Shown in pieces: positions 7,730-16,810 of a stretch of 64,000 nucleotides of DNA. A model generated the notes under the pieces. That model did no database searches. It had not been told where the DNA came from and saw only the letters and a program-made list of their open reading frames with translations. The position numbers were made by a program, and so were the translations under genes. Numbering within the stretch: the first letter of the stretch is position 1; the number at the start of each line of letters is the position of its first letter. The stretch covers positions 1 through 64,000 of the forward strand of contig JACKBY010000014.1 of the NCBI GenBank assembly GCA_020634335.1. Direction: 5' to 3'. Origin of the DNA: Promineifilum sp. (GTDB lineage Bacteria > Chloroflexota > Anaerolineae > Promineifilales > Promineifilaceae).

Positions 7730-10234
7730 CTAGGGCAAAATATCCAACCCGTCGATATTCGACGGGAACCCTTCAGCGGAGCCGTCGTACCACAGCGAGG
7801 GGGTGTAACTCCCGCCGCCGTTACTCGTCAGCTTGACGATGTCCTGGCCGTTGCCCTTGACACCGCCCAGATTGAACGCGCCGACGATACTGACGTAGAG
7901 GTCGCCCGTCGCCGGGTCGATCCACAGGCCATTGATGTCTTCAGCCTTCAGGCCGGGGATCGGTGTGCCGTCGAAGTAGGCCGACCAGACGCCGCTGCCC
8001 AGGTTGACGCCCAGCGCGTCCTCATCCTGGGCCTTGAGCACGTTGCCGTTAGGCAGCTTCACCGCCGCCGCGCCGGTGGTGCTCAGCGCCGTCCGCCCGT
8101 CGCCGATGTCGCCCAATGCGTCGATCTTCTCGCCGCTGGTCGACAGCCAGTGCGCGGAGCCGTCGAAGCCCCACTGGAACGAACCGGCCGTGTTATTGCC
8201 GGTGGTCGTGGGCACGAACCGGGCGATGTCCTGGGCCAGGAACGACCCCACGCCGGGGATGTTCTGCTTGGCCGCAAACGACATCAGGATGTGGCCGTTG
8301 TCTTGCACCTCGAAGGCCGACAGGTTCTTGGTGATGCCCACGTCAGAGCCGTCGAAATACATCGACCAGCCGGTCGCCGGGTCAAACTTCAGGATATCGG
8401 CCGGGGCGAAGGCGACGCCGCCAACCGTGCCGCTGCCGGACGGCGAGACGAGGAAGGCTCCCGCCGCCCCACCGCCACCCCCGGCTCCAAGCTCGAAGCT
8501 GCCCGCGTCGCACTCGTTGGCCGAGTTGCCGCCCGTCCCGTTCTGGTTGCGCGGTTCGCCGCGCTGGTCCACGCCGTTGACCGGCGCGGCCGTGCACGAA
8601 GCGTTGGGGGCCAGGTCGAGCGCCGGGCTGTTGGCCGGCAAAGCGTGGGTCCGCGTCGGCCCGCCGTTGTCGGCCAGCGGCGACAGAATGGCGTTCAGCC
8701 CCACCGACGGCACGACATCGGTCGCGCCCTTGCTCAGGCCGGACAGACCGCTGGCCCCGCCCTGCCCAAAGACGTTGAAGGCGTTGACCTGGAACGTCGG
8801 CGCGCAATAGCCACCGCCGGCCGCATCGAGGCGTATCTGATTGCCCGCGATCATGGCCGTGTTCCCGGAGACGATGACGCCCTTGAGCGTGGTCGTCGAG
8901 CAGTTCTCGCCGTGATAGGTTTCGCCGGAGAATACACCGCCACCGAAACCGCCCGCCGAATCGTAATCACCATCGATTCGGGTGGCGATATTCTCGGCGA
9001 TGGTGCTCTGGGTAATGGTTAATTCACCGTTTAAAATATTGGCTACCCCACCGCCGTAGCTGCCGCGATTGCCGCTGATGGTGCTGTTGACGATTTGGGT
9101 TGTGCCCGTGTTGCTCAATCCCCCCCCCACGCCGGGATGCCAGTCGTAGGAGTAAAGCTCATAGTAAGCGTAGGCTGTGTTGTTGACGATTGTGCTTTGG
9201 ATGATAGTCGCTTCACCGCTCACATGGATGCCGCCGCCCAGGCCACCGCCCTCGGCGCCGCCGTTCCAGTTACCGGAAATCGTACTGTTGGAAAGAGTCA
9301 GTTGACCGTCCACCCAGATACCGGCCCCATCCGCGCCGAAGTAGCCAAACGTATTGTTGTCCACTACGCGGCTGCCGGTGATCGTGGCCGAAGCGTTCGG
9401 CGCGATGAAGAGGCCACCACCACCACCATCCCCGCCGCTTGCGGCCGTGTTGCCACTGATATCGCTGTTGGTAATAGTCGTGGGGCCGAAGGTTGCGATG
9501 CCGCCGCCCTGGGTCCCATAGTAATAGGTACGATTGCTGTCAACGACGCTATCAACAACGTCCAGCGTGCCGTAGTTGAGGATTCCGCCGCCGCCGGCAC
9601 CGCTCGTGACGTTGCCGTTGGTTATCGTCGTATTGCGTAGGGTCAGATGGCCGCCAGTATCAACCGCCAGAATGCGAAATTCAGGGTACTCCCACCAGGA
9701 TTCCCCTGCCCGGCGGATGGTTGCGCCGTTGCCCTCAATGACGACGGCGCTGGTGATGACCGGCAGGCCCGTGGGGCCATAGACATCGTTGTGGGCCTCC
9801 GTCATTACGAACTCGCCGCCGGTTGGCAGCACGACCGTATCCGACCCGCCGGTGTTGCCGGCCTTGCAGTCGGCCTTCATGTTGCCGGCATTGGTCGAGC
9901 GAGCGTTCCAGATGGCCTCCATCAGCGAGCACTTGCCGTTGTTGGCAATAGCCACCTCGCCGTTGACGACGTTGATCATCGAGTTGGTCTCGATAGGCTC
10001 CGCGAAGGCCACCGGCCCGCCGGCCAAAGCCAGCAAAAGCGCCGCGCCCGTCACGGTCACCGCCAGTTTACGCTGCAACAAGCGCCGCCAGCGACGCGGC
10101 CGAATTGCCAGCTGCCGATAATAGTACGCAAAACGCGGCAGGAAATCCCCACCCTGTTGCAGCAACAGGCCGGCCAACCAATCACCTGACGGCCCGTTGT
10201 TGACGCTGTCCCCGGTATTCAGTTCACGATGCAT
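7730..10234 (-). CDS. Secreted beta-helix protein with CSLREA and choice-of-anchor domains
   Basis: An 834-residue surface or secreted protein. A basic cytoplasmic N-terminus of about 55 residues precedes a membrane/signal segment (about 58-80, ending VAFA). A CSLREA-type motif follows (KCSLMEAIWNAR, about 100-112), then a long right-handed parallel beta-helix made of GGGI/L...TITNS/STISGN rungs (about 130-480). The DNGGPTRTHAL and SPALD motifs near 520-545 mark the choice-of-anchor Q region. The last 250 residues repeat an ILKFDPATGW/YFDGSDVGI-type unit, probably a beta-propeller-like module. Function is unknown; adhesins and polysaccharide-binding proteins share this build. AGGAG lies upstream of the ATG. 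Confidence 0.8.
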   Translation of the reverse strand: MHRELNTGDSVNNGPSGDWLAGLLLQQGGDFLPRFAYYYRQLAIRPRRWRRLLQRKLAVTVTGAALLLALAGGPVAFAEPIETNSMINVVNGEVAIANNGKCSLMEAIWNARSTNAGNMKADCKAGNTGGSDTVVLPTGGEFVMTEAHNDVYGPTGLPVITSAVVIEGNGATIRRAGESWWEYPEFRILAVDTGGHLTLRNTTITNGNVTSGAGGGGILNYGTLDVVDSVVDSNRTYYYGTQGGGIATFGPTTITNSDISGNTAASGGDGGGGGLFIAPNASATITGSRVVDNNTFGYFGADGAGIWVDGQLTLSNSTISGNWNGGAEGGGLGGGIHVSGEATIIQSTIVNNTAYAYYELYSYDWHPGVGGGLSNTGTTQIVNSTISGNRGSYGGGVANILNGELTITQSTIAENIATRIDGDYDSAGGFGGGVFSGETYHGENCSTTTLKGVIVSGNTAMIAGNQIRLDAAGGGYCAPTFQVNAFNVFGQGGASGLSGLSKGATDVVPSVGLNAILSPLADNGGPTRTHALPANSPALDLAPNASCTAAPVNGVDQRGEPRNQNGTGGNSANECDAGSFELGAGGGGGAAGAFLVSPSGSGTVGGVAFAPADILKFDPATGWSMYFDGSDVGITKNLSAFEVQDNGHILMSFAAKQNIPGVGSFLAQDIARFVPTTTGNNTAGSFQWGFDGSAHWLSTSGEKIDALGDIGDGRTALSTTGAAAVKLPNGNVLKAQDEDALGVNLGSGVWSAYFDGTPIPGLKAEDINGLWIDPATGDLYVSIVGAFNLGGVKGNGQDIVKLTSNGGGSYTPSLWYDGSAEGFPSNIDGLDILP

Positions 10235-10456
10235 GATTTGGCTCCTGCCACTGTCCGCCCGGTCAATAACCCTCCAAAGGCCGTCATGTACATCGATGAC
10301 ACGGTCGGGACGAGATCAATGGCTTATAGCATCTATTATAGCCCGAACGCTTACGACGAAACTTAAGATTTGTCATATCAATTGTCATGTTTTTATGAGT
10401 ATTTCTACTCAAATTGCCAAGCCTAGATTGTCGGGCACAAGCCCCCAAGCAGAGGT

Positions 10457-10527
10457 GTAGCGCCGGTTTCTAATCCGGCAGCCGAAAACAAGCTGCACCG
10501 CAAAGCCGGATAAGAAACCGGCGTCAC
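10457..10527. repeat. 71-bp palindromic dispersed element, copy 2
   Basis: GTAGCGCCGG...CCGGCGTCAC with inner CCGGTTT.../GCCGGATAAG arms. It lies in the 348-base divergent region between the beta-helix gene and the cyclase gene. Confidence 0.85.
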
Positions 10528-10544
10528 GGAGCGCACGGCAAGCA

Positions 10545-10572
10545 TTTCCGCCCCCGTCATATGCGTTATAAT
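10545..10572 (+). promoter_or_regulatory. Promoter of the cyclase regulator, probably leaderless
   Basis: A perfect TATAAT (10567-10572) stands 11 bases before the ATG at 10583. The -35 is weak (TTTCCG, 10545-10550, spacer 16). Transcription would start at or a few bases before the start codon, and there is no Shine-Dalgarno, so a leaderless mRNA is likely. Confidence 0.55.
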
Positions 10573-10582
10573 ACGAGCAGGT

Positions 10583-13500
10583 ATGAGCGGCCATCTCCCG
10601 ACCGGAACCGTCACGTTTCTTTTCACCGACATCGAGGGCAGCACCCAGCTGTGGGAGCGGTTGCCGCAGGCGATGCCCGCCGCCCTTGCGCGCCACGATC
10701 AACTGCTCCACGAGGTGATCGAGCGCCACAACGGCCGCATCGTCAAAAACCTCGGCGACGGCATCTACGCCGTCTTTCGCCGCGCCGGGGACGCCGTAGC
10801 CGCGGCCATCGCCGCCCAACTGGAATTAGGCAAGACCGACGAACGGCAACCGGTGGCTCCGGAGAAGTTTACCAGTGACCCACCCGCCGAACTCGTCACT
10901 CGTCACTCGTCACCCGTCACTATCAAGGTCCGCATGGGCCTCCACACCGGCGAGGCCGAGTTACGCGAGGGCGACTATCACGGCTCGGCCCTCAATCGCG
11001 CCGAACGGCTCATGTCGGCCGGGCATGGCGGGCAAATCCTGCTGTCGGCCACGACCGCCGCCGTGTGCGAGGGAGCGCTGCCCTCCGAGGCCACGCTGCG
11101 CGACCTGGGCGAGCACCGCCTGCGCGGTCTGTCGCGGCCGGAACGACTCTACCAGTTGCTCGTTCCCGACTTGCCGTCGAGCTTCCCGCCGCTGCGCTCG
11201 CTGGGCGAATATGTCGTCAGTCTGCCCTCGCCGGCCACCCGTTTCGTCGGCCGCGACGCCGAAGTGCGCCAGATCGTCAACCTGCTCAACGATCCGGCCA
11301 TCCGCCTGATCTCGCTGGTCGGCCCCGGCGGCACAGGCAAGACCCGTCTGGCTGTTGCCGCCGCGGGGCAGATCGGCCGCGCGGGGAGCGATCGCTTCCT
11401 CGACGGCGTCTACTTCGTGCCGCTGGCCTCGCTCGTCGCCGGCGACGCGATGGTTAGCGCCGTGGCCCAGACAGTGGGCTTCCGCTTTCGCCAGAGCGAG
11501 GAGCCGCCCCGCCGCCAACTGCTCGACTTCCTGCGCCGCAAACGCGTCCTGCTGGTGATGGACAACTGCGAGCACCTGCTCGACGAAGGCGGGGCCGATC
11601 TGCCGGCCGACATCCTGGAGAACGCGCCCGACGTCGCCATCCTGGCGACCTCGCGCACGCGCATCAACCTGCCGGGCGAGTACCTCATCAACGTCGGGGG
11701 CCTGCCCGCGCCCGACGCCTACACGATCCGGCGCTGGCAAGCCCTGGCCGAGTCCGAGGCCGAAGTGGAGACAGTCATCGCCCGCGCCGCCGCCGATTAC
11801 GCCGCCGTGCGCCTGTTTGCCCAGAGCGCCGCCCGCGTTCGGCCCGGCTTCCGGCTGCGCGCCGACAATATTGCTGACGTGGCCCGCATCTGCCGCCAGG
11901 TGCAAGGACTGCCGCTGGGCATCGAGCTGGCCGCGGCCTGGCTGGAGGCTCTCTCCCTGCCCGACATCGCTGCGGAGATCGAGCGCAATCTCGACATCCT
12001 GGCCACCGAGCAGCGCGGCGTGCCCGACCGCCAGCGCAGCATCCGCGCCGTCTTCGACACGTCGTGGGCGCTGCTCAGCGACCGCGAGCGGGCCATCCTG
12101 CCCATGCTGTCTGTCTTTCGCGGCGGGTTTGCCCGCGAGGCGGCCGAGTTCGTCGCGGCCGCCTCGCTGCGCGACCTGCTGGGCTTGGTGAACAAATCGT
12201 GGCTGCAACCGAGCGAGACACGCAATACGCGATACGAGCGGCGCGACAGGCCAGAGGATGCCGAAACCGGCACGCGTCGCTCGTCGCCGGCCGCCCGCTT
12301 CCAGCTCCACGCCCTGCTGCGCCAATATGCCGAAGAAAAGCTGGCCGAGATGCCGGAGCTGGAAGAACAGGCCCGCGACCGGCAGGCCCGCTACTTCGCC
12401 CGCTTTCTGGAGAGCCACCTGCGTCGCATGCTGGGGCGCGAGCAGGCGCGCGCCTTCAACGCTGTGGCCGAGGAATTCGACGACATCCATCAGACCTGGG
12501 AGTGGTGGGCGCAGCGGGGCGAGTTCGGCCGCCTGGTCGACCAAATGCTGCTGCCCCTGTTCCTCTACGCCACGGCCCGCTTCGTGGGCACCGACGTCGC
12601 CCCCCTGCTCGACCGGGCCATCGCCTTGCTGCAACCGGCCGCCGGACAAGCTGCCGCCGACCCGCTGCCGGCCATCCGCCTGGCCTGCCTGCTCATCGCG
12701 CGGGCGGCCATCTACATCAACTACTTCACCCGTGAATTCACGCCGGGCAACGTGGATGCGGCCTGGGCCACCGCCCAGGCGCTGGGCGACGAGGCCCCGG
12801 CGCGGCTCGGCTTCTGGTACGCGCCGCTCAATCTGACGTATGGCTGGCGCACCGCCCGGCTGCCGGCGGTGAACAATCTGCGGGCCTACATCGCCGCCCC
12901 GGGCGACGCCGACGAGATCACCGTCGCCTTCGCCCGGCAAGCCCTGGCCCGGCTGCTCATCCGCGAGTTCGCGCCGGAAGTCGAATTGCTGGAGGCCCGG
13001 CAACAGGTGGGCGAAGCGCTGACGGTCTTCGAACGGCTGGGCAACGAGGACGCCCGCGCCGCCGCCTGCAACGACCAGTCCGACATCAGCACGCTGCTCG
13101 GCCGCTACGACGAGGCCCTGGCCTTCCTCGACCGCGCCCAGCCCGCGGCCGAGGCCATCGGCAACTGGGGGATGACCTGGATCATCCTGCTCTCCCGCCG
13201 CGAGGTCTACTTGCAGCAAGGGCAGCCGGAGCGCATGTTCCCCATATTCGACGAGATGCTGGCGATGAGCCGCCGCGTGGGCAACTTCCGGCTGGAGTGC
13301 TGGACGCTGAGCTGGGACAGTATCTATGCCCTGCGCTACCACTCGCTGGAGCGGGCGCTCTTCAAGCGGCAAGGGGCGATGCTGGTAGCCGAGCAGTTCG
13401 GCCTCGCCTATGATCGGGCCTGGTCGTCGCTGGAGCTGGGCGATATCTACCGCGTCATGGGCGACGCCGCCGCCGCGCGTCGCTGGTTCGACAGCGCCCT

Positions 13501-14023
13501 GCCGCAATTCGAGCAGCAGGAAATGGCCCAGGGGCGAGCTTTCTACCGCCGCGGGCTGGGGGATCTGGCCCTGGGGCGCGGGGCCTGGGCCAAGGCCTAT
13601 GAGCATCACCGGGCTTTTTTGGACTGGGCCGACGGCCGGGACACGTGGAGCCACATCTATGCCCTGTCCGGCGTGGGCCGGGCGGCCACCGGGCTGGGCC
13701 GCCTCGACGAAGCGCTCGCCTACTTGCGCCGGGCATTGTCCCTGACCGTCAGCGGCTCGCGCCGCGACACCGTCTCGCTGCCCGTCGCTTGCCTGGCCCA
13801 TCTGGCCGCGGCCGCCGGCCGCGCCGACCTGGCCGGGCGGCTGGCCGCGGCCGTGGCCGCCAGCCCGCTGACGTGGCTGGAGACGCGGGCGTGGGTGCGC
13901 GAATGGACGGGCGAGCCTCAACAGGAAGCCCCGCCGGTGATGTCGGAACTCGTAGGCCGGTTGATGGCGGCCGAGGCGGAGACGGTGGAAGAGTGGCTGA
14001 GCAGGATGGCGTCCGGCACATGA
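10583..14023 (+). CDS. Class III nucleotide cyclase, AAA/NB-ARC-like ATPase and TPR regulator
   Basis: A 1146-residue cytoplasmic signalling protein. Residues 1-195 form a class III adenylate/guanylate cyclase domain with both metal aspartates (D16 in FTDIEGST, D59 in KNLGDGIYAVF) and VRMGLHTGEA. A STAND-type ATPase follows, with P-loop GPGGTGKTRLA (about 247-257), a Walker B-like LLVMDNCEHLL (about 327) and a GLPLGIELAAAW helix. The C-terminal half is a TPR-rich helical array. Such proteins are common in Chloroflexota and actinobacteria. No helix-turn-helix was seen. Two stretches derive from heptamer repeats: residues about 84-112 interrupt the cyclase fold, and about 540-567 interrupt the linker before the HALLRQYAEEKL segment. 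The cyclase may still be active, since the metal sites are intact. Confidence 0.9.
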   Translation: MSGHLPTGTVTFLFTDIEGSTQLWERLPQAMPAALARHDQLLHEVIERHNGRIVKNLGDGIYAVFRRAGDAVAAAIAAQLELGKTDERQPVAPEKFTSDPPAELVTRHSSPVTIKVRMGLHTGEAELREGDYHGSALNRAERLMSAGHGGQILLSATTAAVCEGALPSEATLRDLGEHRLRGLSRPERLYQLLVPDLPSSFPPLRSLGEYVVSLPSPATRFVGRDAEVRQIVNLLNDPAIRLISLVGPGGTGKTRLAVAAAGQIGRAGSDRFLDGVYFVPLASLVAGDAMVSAVAQTVGFRFRQSEEPPRRQLLDFLRRKRVLLVMDNCEHLLDEGGADLPADILENAPDVAILATSRTRINLPGEYLINVGGLPAPDAYTIRRWQALAESEAEVETVIARAAADYAAVRLFAQSAARVRPGFRLRADNIADVARICRQVQGLPLGIELAAAWLEALSLPDIAAEIERNLDILATEQRGVPDRQRSIRAVFDTSWALLSDRERAILPMLSVFRGGFAREAAEFVAAASLRDLLGLVNKSWLQPSETRNTRYERRDRPEDAETGTRRSSPAARFQLHALLRQYAEEKLAEMPELEEQARDRQARYFARFLESHLRRMLGREQARAFNAVAEEFDDIHQTWEWWAQRGEFGRLVDQMLLPLFLYATARFVGTDVAPLLDRAIALLQPAAGQAAADPLPAIRLACLLIARAAIYINYFTREFTPGNVDAAWATAQALGDEAPARLGFWYAPLNLTYGWRTARLPAVNNLRAYIAAPGDADEITVAFARQALARLLIREFAPEVELLEARQQVGEALTVFERLGNEDARAAACNDQSDISTLLGRYDEALAFLDRAQPAAEAIGNWGMTWIILLSRREVYLQQGQPERMFPIFDEMLAMSRRVGNFRLECWTLSWDSIYALRYHSLERALFKRQGAMLVAEQFGLAYDRAWSSLELGDIYRVMGDAAAARRWFDSALPQFEQQEMAQGRAFYRRGLGDLALGRGAWAKAYEHHRAFLDWADGRDTWSHIYALSGVGRAATGLGRLDEALAYLRRALSLTVSGSRRDTVSLPVACLAHLAAAAGRADLAGRLAAAVAASPLTWLETRAWVREWTGEPQQEAPPVMSELVGRLMAAEAETVEEWLSRMASGT
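10891..10920. repeat. In-frame heptamer array inside the cyclase domain
   Basis: Four units of ACTCGTC (last one ACCCGTC) encode part of ELVTRHSSPVT. The orientation is the one with no stop codon in any frame. The same units fill intergenic spacers elsewhere in the window. Confidence 0.85.
12215..12238. repeat. In-frame heptamer array inside the ATPase-TPR linker
   Basis: Degenerate ATACGAG-type units (AGACACG, CAATACG, CGATACG) encode ETRNTRYE. They match the intergenic arrays at 3904, 50548 and 54432. Confidence 0.75.
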
Positions 14024-14117
14024 GGCCGGTCGCATCGAGCCGCCGGCGCGCCATGAACGCGGTCGTTGCCGAAGGGCTATCCCTTCGGGGCAACCGCTAA
14101 CCCGCTGCCCTCCCATC

Positions 14118-14146
14118 TTTACATTCTCTCCCCTATCTTTTACAAT
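14118..14146 (+). promoter_or_regulatory. Sigma-70-type promoter of the CBS protein gene
   Basis: TTTACA (14118-14123), a 17-base spacer and TACAAT (14141-14146). The start site near 14153 would leave a 64-base leader with GGAGGATACGGAGG as ribosome site. Confidence 0.65.
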
Positions 14147-14216
14147 GTGCCCACAGGCCCATCCCCGCCCCAATCAGGTATCGACGCGAGCAGTTCCGGA
14201 GGATACGGAGGATATT

Positions 14217-14645
14217 ATGGCGACGGTCAAGCAAATGTTGATGAGCAAGGGCAATGAGGTCTATACCATCACGCCGGACACCACGGTGCTCGACGCGCTG
14301 CGCCTGATGGCCGAGAAAGACGTGGGCGCACTGTTGATCGTCGACGGCGACACACTGACCGGCATCTTCTCCGAACGCGACTACGCCCGCAAAATCGCCC
14401 TGCAGGGCAAATCCTCGCGCAACACGCCGGTGTGGGCGGTCATGACCGACGACGTCGTCTGCATCTCCCCCGACCTGCCGGCCGACAAGTGCATGGCCAT
14501 TATGACCGACAAGCGCATCCGCCACCTGCCCGTGCTCGATGACGGCCGCCTGGTGGGCGTCATCTCCATCGGCGACGTTGTCAAGTCGATCATGTCCGAA
14601 CAACAGGTGTTAATCCGGCATTTGGAAGACTATATTCTGAGTTGA
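14217..14645 (+). CDS. CBS-domain pair protein
   Basis: A 142-residue protein consisting of two CBS motifs, about 8-62 (TITPDTTVLDALRLMAEKDVG, then LTGIFSERDYARK) and about 75-130 (VCISPDLPADKCMAIMTDK, RHLPVLDDGRLVGVISIGD). Such pairs bind adenosine nucleotides and act as energy or ligand sensors; a stand-alone protein of this kind is common but its partner is unknown. The start at 14217 is chosen for GGAGG 6-7 bases upstream; an upstream ATG at 14145 would lie inside the promoter -10. It is separated by 88 bases from the membrane protein gene downstream. Confidence 0.88.
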   Translation: MATVKQMLMSKGNEVYTITPDTTVLDALRLMAEKDVGALLIVDGDTLTGIFSERDYARKIALQGKSSRNTPVWAVMTDDVVCISPDLPADKCMAIMTDKRIRHLPVLDDGRLVGVISIGDVVKSIMSEQQVLIRHLEDYILS

Positions 14646-14733
14646 CGGAAAAAAGATCAGCAGATTTCGCCGATAGCGCAGATTTGATTCGGGTGTCCGG
14701 AAAAAATAATGCGCGCCGGATGGAGGTTCCCCT

Positions 14734-15936
14734 ATGCGCCGCTACACGTCCACCCTCTACATCGTTGGGGCCGTCGTCCTCATTCTGGTCTTCGGGCTAT
14801 TCGGCCGCTTGCCGCTGCAACTGCGCTGGCTGCTGATCATCGCCGTGCTGGTCGGCCTGCTGGTCGCCGTCGGCCGCGAGATCACCGGCACGGAGCAGGA
14901 CGTGCAGCTCCGCAGCGGCCGCACCGAGACGCGCTTCTCCCCCGGCCGCTTCGATGGCGTGCTGATCGATTCGCGCAACAAGATCAGCCTCTCCCGCCTG
15001 CAACTCGTCCTGTGGTCGATCATCATCCTGTCGGCCTGGACGACGTTCGCCCTCCATCGCGTCATGCCCGTGCTACAGGGGCGGCTGCTGGCCTCCAACG
15101 CTGTCGTCGTGGACGAAGTGGCCGGGCTATTGGCCGGCGGCGGCCCGGCCGGCGACGCCGAGCGACAGCGCGCCGGGGTGATGGTGGAGCAGATCACCGG
15201 CCGTCCCCTGCCCGACCCCGCAGCCGCCGCCACGCCCATCCTCTACGCGCCGCTTGACATCGGCATTCCCCAGGAACTCCTGCTAGCGCTGGGCATCAGC
15301 ATCACCTCGCTGGCCGGGGCCGGGCTGATCAAGACCAATCAGGCCACCAATGAACTGGGCCGGGGACAGGAAGTCGCCACTGCGCGCACCGAGAGCGCCC
15401 TGAACCGCGCGGCCACCATGAACAGCACGCTGGAGACGATGCAGCGCGATGCCCAGACACTGGAGGCGATGAACGCCAGTTCGCTGGAATCGCTCGACGA
15501 CACGCCGCAGAACGCCGCCGCCCTGGCCGCGGCCGAGGCCCGTCTGGCGGCGCTGGAAGCGGAGATGCGGGCCACGCGCGCCGCGGCCGACCGCGCCAAC
15601 ACGCGCGCCGCCGAGCTGGCCGCCGCTCAATCGCAGGCCGTCGGCGATCTGCACGCCAACGCGACGGCCGCCGATGCCCGCTGGAGCGACATGCTGCGCG
15701 GCGACTCCATCGCCAATTTCCAGTTCACCGACCTCGGCAAGGTGCAGATGTTCCTGTTCACAATGGTGCTGGTCTTTGCCTACGCCGCGCTGGTGTGGTC
15801 GATCATGAGCATGCCCCAAGCAGCCCAGGTGTTGCAGGTCGTGCCGTCAATGAGTCTGCCGGCCTTCGCGGATAGCCTCGTCATCACCATGGCCCTCTCC
15901 CACGGCGGCTACCTGGCGACCAAAACGACAGTGTAG
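14734..15936 (+). CDS. Membrane protein with central coiled coil, unknown function
   Basis: A 400-residue protein with hydrophobic segments near 7-27, 30-47, 88-106, 178-200, 328-348 and 368-390, and an Ala/Glu/Arg-rich coiled-coil region from about 215 to 310. The segment SRNKISLSRLQLVLWSIIIL before helix three and the ending LVITMALSHGGYLATKTT recall a widespread uncharacterised family with (Y/I)SLSRxQ...W followed later by a glycine-rich last helix. No enzyme motif was seen. GGAGG precedes the ATG. It may be co-transcribed with the CBS protein gene 88 bases upstream. Confidence 0.65.
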   Translation: MRRYTSTLYIVGAVVLILVFGLFGRLPLQLRWLLIIAVLVGLLVAVGREITGTEQDVQLRSGRTETRFSPGRFDGVLIDSRNKISLSRLQLVLWSIIILSAWTTFALHRVMPVLQGRLLASNAVVVDEVAGLLAGGGPAGDAERQRAGVMVEQITGRPLPDPAAAATPILYAPLDIGIPQELLLALGISITSLAGAGLIKTNQATNELGRGQEVATARTESALNRAATMNSTLETMQRDAQTLEAMNASSLESLDDTPQNAAALAAAEARLAALEAEMRATRAAADRANTRAAELAAAQSQAVGDLHANATAADARWSDMLRGDSIANFQFTDLGKVQMFLFTMVLVFAYAALVWSIMSMPQAAQVLQVVPSMSLPAFADSLVITMALSHGGYLATKTTV

Positions 15937-15947
15937 GAAGGAAGGAA

Positions 15948-16643
15948 CTATCCCCATCCGCGGACAAGGCCGACCACCTCGCCCACGCGCCCCACGCGGT
16001 AGATTGTCCCCGGCAGGTCGTCGGGCAGGTCCACCAAATCATAGACCCACGTGTTGTCGTCGGGCACGTATATCGCGCGGCCGCCCAGCGTCGCCACGGG
16101 CAAAATGTCGCTGCGCGGGCTGTTGCCCACCATGACGAACCGTTCCGGCGCGACGGCGCGGCGGATCAATATTTCGCGGTATGTTTCCGCCGTCTTGTCG
16201 GCCACCACCTCCACCCCGGTGAAGTAGCGGCCCAGCCCCGACCGGGCCACCTTGTCCTGCTGGTGCAGCAGATCGCCCTTGGTGATGAGCAGCAGCGGGT
16301 AGTCGGCGGCCAGCGCGGCCAGCGTCTCCTCCACCTCGTCGATCAGCTCCACGTCGGCCGACACCATCTGGCGCGAAAGGGCCAGCAGACGGCCGATTTC
16401 CGCCCCGGTGATCGCCCCGCCGGTGATCTCGACTGCCGCCTCGATCAGCGACAGGATGAAGCTGGTGATGCCGAAGCCATAGAGCGGCAGATTGCGCATC
16501 TCCGTCTCGTGGACGAGGTCGTCGAGCGAATCGAGGGCCGCGTGGGGGGCCATCAGGTCGCGGAACTGCTGCCGGGCCATCTGGTAGAGATGCTCGGTGT
16601 GCCACAAGGTGTCGTCGGCGTCGAAGGCGATGAGTTCGATCAT
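15948..16643 (-). CDS. HAD-superfamily hydrolase
   Basis: A 231-residue phosphatase-like enzyme. The nucleophile motif DADDTLWHTE is at residues 7-16, motif II is the serine/threonine-lysine area LLLITKGD (about 117-124), and the metal site VMVGNSPRSDI is near 178-188. The cap (about 20-95) is helical. The substrate is unknown; small-molecule phosphate esters are typical. The ATG at 16643 is chosen because the HAD fold begins there; the frame stays open upstream but that part has no family resemblance. No Shine-Dalgarno is present, and TATACAAT lies about 8 bases upstream, which suggests a leaderless transcript. It is convergent with the membrane protein gene. Confidence 0.82.
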   Translation of the reverse strand: MIELIAFDADDTLWHTEHLYQMARQQFRDLMAPHAALDSLDDLVHETEMRNLPLYGFGITSFILSLIEAAVEITGGAITGAEIGRLLALSRQMVSADVELIDEVEETLAALAADYPLLLITKGDLLHQQDKVARSGLGRYFTGVEVVADKTAETYREILIRRAVAPERFVMVGNSPRSDILPVATLGGRAIYVPDDNTWVYDLVDLPDDLPGTIYRVGRVGEVVGLVRGWG

Positions 16644-16713
16644 GCGACAATTGTATAGAGTCAGGTGGACAGAGGCCAAACGTAGCCGAATTGCATGGCA
16701 AACTGTGAAGCGG

Positions 16714-16745
16714 TTGACAGATCGGCGGCTTGTTCTATTTATACT
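16714..16745 (+). promoter_or_regulatory. Promoter of the five-repeat lipoprotein gene
   Basis: A perfect TTGACA (16714-16719) followed by TATTTA (16736-16741, spacer 16) or TATACT (16740-16745, spacer 20). The gene starts at 16811. Confidence 0.5.
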
Positions 16746-16810
16746 GATGCCATAGTGAGCGGATGCGGCCGGTTGGGATGGCCGCATCAGAGAGGCCAAG
16801 GAGTGCCAAC

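Noticed and set aside
7232..9022. A 596-codon open frame on the plus strand opposite the beta-helix gene
   Set aside because: No motif or ribosome site; composition is that of a shadow frame, and the minus strand has CSLREA and choice-of-anchor motifs.
10961..14173. A 1070-codon open frame on the minus strand opposite the cyclase regulator
   Set aside because: It has the low-complexity, Arg/Gly/Gln-rich composition of an antisense shadow in GC-rich DNA, while the plus strand encodes clear cyclase, ATPase and TPR motifs.
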